Under the pieces are notes generated by a model that worked only from the letters and a program-made list of their open reading frames with translations, had not been told where the DNA came from and made no database searches. Positions 11,196 through 17,814 of a stretch of DNA of 64,000 nucleotides are shown in pieces. The translations under genes and the position numbers were made by a program. Position 1 is the first letter of the stretch, and each line of letters begins with the position of its first letter. Origin of the DNA: Aporrectodea caliginosa (Eukaryota > Annelida > Clitellata > Crassiclitellata > Lumbricidae); contig JACEVL010000460.1 of the NCBI GenBank assembly GCA_020284085.1, positions 186,001 through 250,000 of the forward strand, in the 5' to 3' direction.

Positions 11196-11431
11196 GTGTT
11201 TAGGGTCGTTTGGTGTACATTGTTTGGTCCATATGTTGTTTACTCCTTTTCGTTTATTCAGGGCGGGTATGCCCTATTCTTTTTGTCTCATTTGCATATT
11301 CGATGAAAAGCCTATCTCTTGTCTAGACTGATTGACTTGTTGCCCCTGCGTGTGACACCCGCTTTTGCACTCGATGGTTTGGTGTCGGAATTGGTTTTCT
11401 TTTCTTTTCCATTTTGGTTTGAACGCTTACC
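11196..11431 (+). promoter_or_regulatory. pol-ORF2 gap with splice acceptor and GTCTAGAC
   Basis: A 236-bp non-coding gap. At 11235-11261 a pyrimidine tract (tttactccttttcgtttattcag) forms a strong splice acceptor, which paired with the donor at 6348 would give a subgenomic RNA with ORF2 first. A GTCTAGAC palindrome lies at 11321-11328. Small overlapping frames here appear to be chance. Confidence 0.5.
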
Positions 11432-12067
11432 ATGGAGACAGCTTATCCACTTGGTCGGCCTGTCCTTGGAAATAGGACTGAGAGTTGTGGTGAATTTGGG
11501 CCGGAAGTATCTTCATCTTTGGATGATTATCTTAACTATCGATTCTATCGATCAGCGACTAGAAGATTTGTACCAAGCATGGACTCTCAGGAGGAAAGAA
11601 GGAAGTATTTAAAACAGAATCTTTCAGAAGGCACTACGCCTATCGCGAGTTTCTGCATGCTACCTGACATGGATTCAGTAAAAGATATGATGGATACACT
11701 TTACATTGGAGAAAAGCCAAAGAGAATACCTCCTAGTTCATACTTATGCCATCTGTGCTTTAAGAAAGGCCACTATATTCGGGATTGTGAACTGGCCTAT
11801 TCACGAGAACCGGGCATTACTCCTTATCAAGGTAAAAAGAAATGCTTTGGAGAATTCATCTGTCATCAGTGTAATCGAACATGGAAATCCGGAAATAGTT
11901 GGGCCAACATGGGACAAGAGTGTGGACGATGTCGGGTGAATATCTACCCTCGTAGGCAACGACCTCTGCAGAAGGGAGATCGTGCACATGAAGCAGACAA
12001 GCCACATCTCCAGCACTTGTGTGAAATGTGTAAACGAAAGGGATCATCTTGTCAACTTGGTGACTAA
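11432..12067 (+). CDS. ORF2: ZCCHC24-like zinc-finger protein in the Gypsy element
   Basis: 211 codons starting METAYPLGR. From about residue 100 it reads PSSYLCHLCFKKGHYIRDC, a CCHC knuckle; then TPYQGKKKCFGEFICHQC, then WKSGNSWANMGQECGRC, NIYPRRQRPL, and HLCEMCKRKGSSC near the end. This is a 3CxxC-type zinc-finger block. The order, spacing and wording resemble the C-terminal half of the conserved animal protein ZCCHC24, a small RNA-binding-type zinc-finger protein; I recall that family from memory and could not align it. The N-terminal 100 residues are polar and not recognised. Standard Gypsy elements have no such gene. It sits where env would be. Likely a captured host gene, now single-exon. 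The function in the element is unknown; RNA binding is an inference. Confidence 0.8.
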   Translation: METAYPLGRPVLGNRTESCGEFGPEVSSSLDDYLNYRFYRSATRRFVPSMDSQEERRKYLKQNLSEGTTPIASFCMLPDMDSVKDMMDTLYIGEKPKRIPPSSYLCHLCFKKGHYIRDCELAYSREPGITPYQGKKKCFGEFICHQCNRTWKSGNSWANMGQECGRCRVNIYPRRQRPLQKGDRAHEADKPHLQHLCEMCKRKGSSCQLGD

Positions 12068-12416
12068 CTATATCAGACATTATTTGCTGATTTGATTATG
12101 ACGTTGGATCTCATCACAGCTGAAATGATTGGACGTTGAATTTTGTCGTTTTCTTCACGTTGGATTTTATTAACATTGATTACTCCGTTGGATTATTTAC
12201 ATTACGTTAACAAGATATTTTCGGTCTAGACAGATGTCTAGACATGACGTCATGCAGTTGCTGGATTAGTAAATAAGTTTAGTGGGTCAGCCTATTTTGT
12301 TAATCATTTGTTCCTAAGACGCTGTCGAAGTTGGATGACGCTCGTTGGTGCTTACTTGCGGTCGAAGGGAATAACTTTCTAATCATTCTGTTGCAATTTA
12401 AACTGATATTGCCCTG
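12068..12416 (+). promoter_or_regulatory. ORF2-ORF3 gap: twin GTCTAGAC palindromes and a CRE
   Basis: A 349-bp non-coding gap. Within 29 bp it holds GTCTAGAC (12224-12231), GTCTAGAC (12236-12243) and TGACGTCA (12245-12252), the last being the full palindromic cAMP-response element. The cluster is about 165 bp upstream of the ORF3 start, so it could be an internal promoter for ORF3. I see no TATA box between the cluster and ORF3. Confidence 0.45.
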
Positions 12417-13004
12417 ATGGAATCTACTACGGAAATAGCAGCGACGACATCTACGAGTAACAGAATCTACACAGTATCATGGTCAGGAGATTTTTCACCT
12501 GCCACTACACAAACGGTGAGCTCTGACATAAAAAACAGTGTAATGCCTTGTGTTGGATTGGAGACGAGCATTATGCCTCGTTATGAGGACATTTCCGCAA
12601 CAGATTCTCTTCCAGATCTGGAATTTGCTGATGATATATTGAAAGATATGTTAGAGATGCCCAGTAGCCAAGTTTTCTTTCGGGAACTGTCGGATAATGA
12701 TCTTCTCATCGGCGATGATTTGCCATTTAGTGCAATGAATAATCAGGCTGGTATGGGGAGTATTTCGTCTGAGGAATTGTTGCCAGTGGAAGAAAAGGAT
12801 TCACCAGTGTCCGGGAATTTATTGAGGGACGTTTTTCGGGCTGCCAGATGGCTAATCACTGGAACGACCCGTGAACAAGGTGTTCGACTGTTGCGCCTTC
12901 GTTTCCCAGCCTGTCCGGAGTGGATCTTATGCGCCGCAGTCGAGTGCTATCAAACCATGGGACTGCCAGGAAGTGCAGAGGAACCAATTACCATTGATGA
13001 TTGA
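12417..13004 (+). CDS. ORF3: unknown acidic protein of the Gypsy element
   Basis: 195 codons beginning MESTTEIAATTSTSN. The first 60 residues are Ser/Thr-rich. Residues about 60-125 are acidic with spaced hydrophobics (DLEFADDILKDMLEM, ELSDNDLLIGDDL), a composition like that of activation domains. Residues about 130-185 (LLRDVFRAARWLITG... and LRFPACPEWILCAAVECYQ) look like a compact helical domain. It ends EEPITIDD, which resembles a SUMO-interacting motif. There is no signal peptide, transmembrane segment or Env feature. I do not recognise the family. It ends 55 bp before the 3' LTR. Position and openness suggest it is a genuine gene of the element, perhaps regulatory, but that is inference. 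Confidence 0.65.
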   Translation: MESTTEIAATTSTSNRIYTVSWSGDFSPATTQTVSSDIKNSVMPCVGLETSIMPRYEDISATDSLPDLEFADDILKDMLEMPSSQVFFRELSDNDLLIGDDLPFSAMNNQAGMGSISSEELLPVEEKDSPVSGNLLRDVFRAARWLITGTTREQGVRLLRLRFPACPEWILCAAVECYQTMGLPGSAEEPITIDD

Positions 13005-13059
13005 AATCGTCTAAAGAGTTCTGAGCGAGGACGCTCATTTTTTCTTTGTCAGGAGGAAT

Positions 13060-13893
13060 TGTAACGATTTTTGCCCTGATGTTAACGGGTATATCTTTAT
13101 TTTATTTCATCTGAACTCAATGATCTTCTTCTGAACTTGATTTGGACTTGATGAACTGTCCGCAAGCGGTAATCGCTCTAATGTACTTTGCGCGTACTCG
13201 ATAACCTTGTAGCGTGTACTCGATAAACTTTAGGCGCACTGTTTAAACTCTAAACATAGCCAGACGGCTAGACAACTGTCTAGACAGGCGATTAGACAAA
13301 GGACTCGCGCCTTAAAACGCGTATAAATAAGGCCTCGCTTAGTTAAGAAAAAGGAGTAACAGGGTTTTAGTCGATGAAGTCAGTCGTCGGTGAACGGTCG
13401 ATCAGTTAAGTCGTTGATTAGTAAGCAGTAGTCAGTAATCTGGATCAGTGATAAGTAATGAGTGATAAGTGATCAGTAGTCGTTTAAGAGACGGTTAATT
13501 CGTCTGATTAAGATTCGTTACATTACATCTTTTGCGTCGGAGCCTACTTTTACGGTTCATTCTGCGAGCGGAGTTCATTTGACGATTGTTTAACTAATTA
13601 ACTACGGACAATTGGAATCATCTTTCTTTATTTCTTCGATTGATGTTGGAGATATAACTGTATTTCTGTTGATGAAGAATACAATCAGTCAACTTCAGAA
13701 CGGCAATGTTTCTTTCCATTTCATCGTCTCAGGCTGACCGCTTGAGCCTTACCCAAGCCGACATATGTACTAGACTAAGGTTGCGGCGGATCCTGGTATA
13801 ACTTTAACCTTAGTCTAGGGAGTTATCATCCACCCACGGTGACAATACATTAACTTTGCCACTTGGTTGGCCAATAGGGGTGGAAACGTTACA
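13060..13893 (+). repeat. 3' LTR of the Gypsy element
   Basis: 834 bp, TGTAACG...CGTTACA, preceded by the purine-rich aggaggaat. It contains the same TATA box (13322-13329) and GTCTAGAC (13278-13285) as the 5' copy. Here the hairpin is perfect: CTAGACTAAGGTT at 13770-13782 against its complement at 13806-13818. The ten bases after the LTR (aagtggtact) repeat the bases that follow the 5' LTR. Confidence 0.93.
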
Positions 13894-14013
13894 AAGTGGT
13901 ACTTTGGCTGGAAGGGCGAATGGATGGGGTCTAGAGCGTAGGTTGTATCTACTCTCCTGCCTAATCGAGCATAGCCGTCGGAGGACATGTTTCGGGTCGC
14001 TGATAATTGCCAA
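13894..14013 (-). pseudogene. LINE C-terminal fragment cut by the Gypsy insertion
   Basis: Minus-strand frame from 14013 reads DPKHVLRRLCSIRQESRYNL, then RSRPHPFALPAK, and stops being LINE-like at the LTR edge. The LINEs at 17.8 and 63.5 kb end with HVLRRLFPSP..YHYDLRPR and FELPCKDDKNF. The missing KNF... end is found beyond the other LTR at about 5440-5490. The older LINE was therefore split by the LTR element. Confidence 0.6.
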
Positions 14014-14333
14014 TTGAACAGATGGTTTACTACTAAACTAATTTTAGAGAATTTTTGTCGAGAGCGAAAGATACATCTTCTCAGCCGGTTGAAATTTTGC
14101 TTCATTCCGCGATTTCTATTATATTTGTCTGTTTCTTTCAGCCGCACTCTGACGACAAAAGGCACAGCGATCTAGTGCTATGAAGAAAGTCACCAACAGT
14201 ACCTCCATAGATGCCATATCAATAACACGGTTGAAGTGCAGTAATTCTTGCATTTGCTTTCACTGACAGTTGCTGCGAGTGACAATGTTTACCGAATGGA
14301 GCAGTGAAACACCTAATCTGTTGTTGATTTTAG
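14014..14333 (+). other. intron end, nothing recognised
   Basis: Non-coding; ends in a good acceptor (ctgttgttgattttag) for the LSGGQ exon. Confidence 0.6.
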
Positions 14334-14489
14334 CTAAAGGGAAGTCCAAGAAAAAGGGCTTCTTTGGAGATGAACGAAATGATCAAGGTCTTGCACATGG
14401 AAGAGAAAATCAACGCAGAAGCTAAAACGCTTTCCGGCGGACAGAAAAGAAAGCTCAGCGTCGGAATTGCGCTCATTGCCGGATCAAAG
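14334..14489 (+). CDS. ABCA-type transporter exon: NBD1 signature motif
   Basis: Fifty-two in-frame codons reading LKGSPRKRASLEMNEMIKVL, then EKINAEAKTLSGGQKRKLSV and GIALIAGSK. LSGGQ is the ABC signature that contacts ATP bound to the opposite NBD. The acceptor is gattttag and the donor aag/gtaaac; phase 0 at both ends matches the flanking exons. It is separated from the previous exon by 12.7 kb of repeats, but the join FFAM-LKGSP is what ABCA proteins show there. Confidence 0.9.
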
Positions 14490-14581
14490 GTAAACATTCG
14501 CAAATGCACGCCAAAAATTACGTGTAGCCATCTTAAGACACATCCCAACACAATAAAGTCAATTGTTGCAATATATTGCAG

Positions 14582-14792
14582 TTTGTGATTCTGGATGAGC
14601 CGACGTCTGGCATGGATCCAGAGTCACGCAGACAGACATGGGACATTCTACAGAGCCAGAGAAAGGACCGGACGATGCTTCTATCGACACACTACATGGA
14701 CGAAGCCGATCTACTGGGAGACCGCATAGCCATCATGTCCAGCGGAGAGATACAGTGCTACGGGACGCCCATGTTCCTCAAAAACAAATACG
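14582..14792 (+). CDS. ABCA-type transporter exon: NBD1 Walker B and H-loop
   Basis: Begins right after atattgcag with [20 protein letters not shown], giving Walker B (VILDEP, with the catalytic glutamate) and the D-loop (SGMD). Then comes [18 protein letters not shown], whose histidine is the H-loop switch, and it ends with [16 protein letters not shown] in phase 1. The donor is acg/gtaaga. All ATPase residues are intact, so NBD1 appears functional. Only a 92-bp intron separates it from the signature exon. Confidence 0.92.
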
Positions 14793-15549
14793 GTAAGAAA
14801 TTCTCAACCGTCGTTAGTGATCTGTCCATTACTACTATATACCGGTATCTTTATTGTCGTTGGTGTCGATTAAGTGATCCACCACCACCGTACGCACCAC
14901 CCTCGCGGCCACCACCCTCGCCTCCACCACCACTACTACTATGTCAGTATAGCGTTGAATTGCGGCAGTGTTAATTTCGTGAACGAGACTAAACGAGAAC
15001 GAAGATTATGCAATCGTTCACGTAAACGAAGACAAAGCGAGAACTTGAAAGAAATTCATAACTATAAAGTAAATCAGTACGAAGAAGAATTGGTGTAGAA
15101 CGAAGTAAAAATGAGAATGATATTGAAATCTTGAACTAAAGCTATGGAAAATGCAAGTATCTATTTTGTTAAATTTTTAGCAGCGACTCAGTTAAACGGC
15201 GCGCATGCATAAATTTACTGTCACTCTGTCCAACTCGCATCTTCATGCCAGAAAGAAGCGAGTGTTGAGGTGGTTCTTCCGACATCAACTCATTTTATAA
15301 CTGTTTATGATTCCTCTTCAATTAACCTTCTAGCTGCCTTGCAATGTCTCTCATGCACCACAATTGCTACCCAGAGCTGCTGAAAAGCTGCTGGAAGGCA
15401 GCGTTAATTTCTTGAACGAAAAGAGTTGATGAATTCGAACTAAACTAAAACGAAAATGATTGTTAGAAATAAAACTAAAGCTAAACTGAAATGACTGAAC
15501 TAGATGAAATAGGCGAACATGATAATGACGATATTGACAATGATGATTA
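14793..15549. other. intron: CCA-rich tract and two related AACGA-rich segments
   Basis: At 14879-14940 there is a (CCACCA)-rich simple repeat. Two related segments start gcagtgttaatttcgtgaacga (about 14963) and gcagcgttaatttcttgaacga (about 15397), each followed by AAACGAA-type words, suggesting two copies of one old short repeat. No coding sequence is seen. Confidence 0.45.
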
Positions 15550-17635
15550 AGTAAGTAAGTAAGTATATCCTTTATTGAAAAACCAGCTGCTAACCGCATT
15601 TTGGTGTACAAAGATCATCAAATATAAAAAAAATTAAGTATAAAGCATCCGTGTGACAAATGTTTTACGAGATAGAGAGTTTGCATTAGGTATTATTCTA
15701 TTGTGGGTTCTGGGTCGTAGCGAGTATGAAACAGTTTTCACGGGAGGCAGTAGTTGATGTAATACATGTGCAGGGTTGCTGATGATGGTAGAAAAGAGGT
15801 TAGAGTCTGCTTTTCGGCAAAGTTGCTCGACACTGTGGTATGATTCAGTTAGATAACGAGACCGATATTGGCCCTTTAACCCATGTGCTGTTAGAACGCG
15901 GAGGGCATACATTGACTGTCTAGCCTTAATGACAATGTTGTTAACATGCGTGTCGAAGTTGAATTGTTCTGACAAAGTGACACCTAGGATCTTCATATGC
16001 TTTACCCTGGCGAGGCCCGGTGTAACTTTTGGAAGATCAACACCCAACCCTCTCATTGGTCTCCGAACTATCATCTCTTGGATCTTAGAATGATTCAGTT
16101 TTAAATTGCAAGAATCAGCCCATGTGGTGATATGATCGATTTCGGACGTTATCAATTCGCTATTTGTTGATGGAATAAGGAGGTAGCTGTCATCCGCATA
16201 CTTTATAATTTTGTTTGTAGAGTGTCGTGCTTTTAGTTTGGATATTGCCACTATAAAGTCTACAGGACCCAGCCCAGATCCTTGTACAATACTGGCGTTG
16301 ATTTCGATAGCGCTCGAGGTGGCGCCCATAAATTTAGTTCTGTGCTGTCGCTTGCTGAAAAAGGCGATGATCCAGTTATATATGTTATCTGGAATTGGCA
16401 GTTCAGCTAGCTGCTCAGCCAAGTAAGAATGTTGCACCGTATCAAACGCCTTTGAAAAGTCGAGTGCTACCAGATGTACATATGGGTGGGTGGTGAGCAT
16501 TTCTGCAAGGTGATGTGTTATGGAGATGATGGCTGCTGAGGTTGATCCAGTGGGCCGAAAAGCATATTGGTCAGAGAATCCCATATTGCTGTGCGCCTGT
16601 GTCAAGATGGGGTAGAAAAATTTACGCACCACAAGTCGCTCGAGCACTCTGCACAGGATGGGTGTGATCGAGATTGGTCTGTAGTCTGCTTCTGTTGCCG
16701 GTCGGCGTACTTTTGGAACTGGAGTTATGATACTCATTTTCCTTTGAGGAGGAACAAATTAGTTTCTTATTGAGAGGTTGAAGAGGCAAGTGATGTGTTC
16801 TGCAAATACAGATGCTGTCCTGCTCAAGAGCCAAGGTGACATCTCGTCGGGGCCAGTGGCTGTACGTCCAACAGCCTCCAGCATCACGAAGATGTTATAC
16901 TCATAGAAGATGTCAAGCGTCTCATTGGTTGCTGTTGATTTAAGCCTGGGTTGCACGTATTGCTGATCTGTTGAAATATTCGCATAATGTTGATTGAGAG
17001 TAGTCGCAGTTACTCCTTCGGGTGCGGTGGCCGACTGTCTATCTGTACCTCGTATGCGGTTGACTTCCGCCCACATCTCTCTAGAGCCCCGTTTTGCGTT
17101 TTTAAAAGTCGAAGAAATTGAAACGGATAATCATTGAGTTTATTCTGTCGGACAGTGCAGTAGCTGCTTCCACTCGATTTTGTTTGAACAGTTTATTCCG
17201 TTTGCGCAGCAGATGTTTAACGACCGGCGTCATATAGGGAGGGTCTTTCTTTTTCCTTGTGATGGTTTTTAAAGGGAAGTAGGTGTTATAGAAAGTCGCA
17301 AAGATAGAGTAGAATTCTTCAAAAGCTTCCTCAGCCGTGACATTGTCCGATATGAATCGCCATGTTTGATCAGCCATGCAGTTCTGAAATAGAGCGATCT
17401 GATGGGGTGTGCGCAGGCGAAAATTTGAAACCGTCCTACCCGCTTCAACTGTTGGCTGTACCGGTTGTCTTTCTGAAATGCATTCTGGTGTTGCAATTAT
17501 GGCTGAATGTTTGGTACTGACTAAAGAAGTGACTGCTTGACAGGTTTGATAAAGTATGCATGAGGTGTAAATCCTATCGAGTGCGTGCCCCTGATGAGAG
17601 GGTCCCTCAAATTCTGCTCTCAGTCCCATTAAACG
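15550..17635 (-). pseudogene. 5'-truncated, frameshifted endonuclease/RT LINE
   Basis: A minus-strand retrotransposon read in three frames: 17629-17102 (end of the endonuclease and linker), 17076-16759 (linker), and 16737-15634 (RT). RT motifs present are DYRPISITPIL, DQYAFRPTGSTSAA, DFSKAFDTVQH (about 16462-16430) and KYADDSYLL (about 16189-16203), so the catalytic box itself is intact. About 120 bp that other copies carry (encoding the YAAPAWWG region) are missing near 15865. The 3' end is a TTAC repeat (15550-15566). Frameshifts make it dead. It belongs to the same clade as the intact LINE at 17.8-20.7 kb and the same family as the fragments at 33.8 and 46.1 kb. Confidence 0.8.
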
Positions 17636-17814
17636 TCTTGCTGCAAGTAGGCTATATATATTTATAGATGTATATATATATATATTCGTTTAATTGGATT
17701 CAATTGCTGACATACCGCAGCCATTAACACGTGAGAAGAAATGTCATAGAAAGTTAATAAAAATAAATGAAATCAAATAAACAAACAGTTTAAAAAAAAA
17801 TAGATCGGTCATAG
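17636..17814. other. spacer between two LINEs
   Basis: Contains TA-rich repeats (17655-17686) and the 3' untranslated tail of the intact LINE (an A-run at about 17790-17800). Bases 17636-17660 are inverted relative to 21540-21573, the empty-site paralog described in the findings. Confidence 0.5.

Larger units (their letters stand above)
5498..13893 (+). mobile_element. Ty3/Gypsy-type LTR retrotransposon with two extra ORFs
   Basis: An 8.4-kb element with paired LTRs (5498-6326 and 13060-13893). It has a tRNA-primer-like site after the 5' LTR, one continuous gag-pol frame (6408-11195), two further ORFs (11432-12067 and 12417-13004) and a purine-rich tract (aggaggaat) just before the 3' LTR. 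Domain order is Gag, zinc knuckle, protease, RT, RNase H, integrase, which is the Ty3/Gypsy order. The LTRs differ at only about 18 positions in 830, and all ORFs are open, so insertion is recent on an evolutionary scale. It lies in the 12.7-kb intron of the ABCA gene, in the same orientation. The extra ORFs replace the env gene that some Gypsy elements carry in this position. Confidence 0.93.

Noticed and set aside
11319..11612. 97-codon frame with hydrophobic runs overlapping ORF2, a possible small membrane protein
   Set aside because: It is in another frame over the ORF2 start, lacks support, and ORF2 itself has clear domain similarity.
12417..13004. ORF3 as an Env protein
   Set aside because: No signal peptide, no transmembrane segment, no cysteine pattern; the protein is acidic and soluble in character.
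15351..15611. Small minus-strand frame just beyond the LINE tail
   Set aside because: It spans the LINE 3' repeat and the flanking AACGA-rich repeat; no protein feature.
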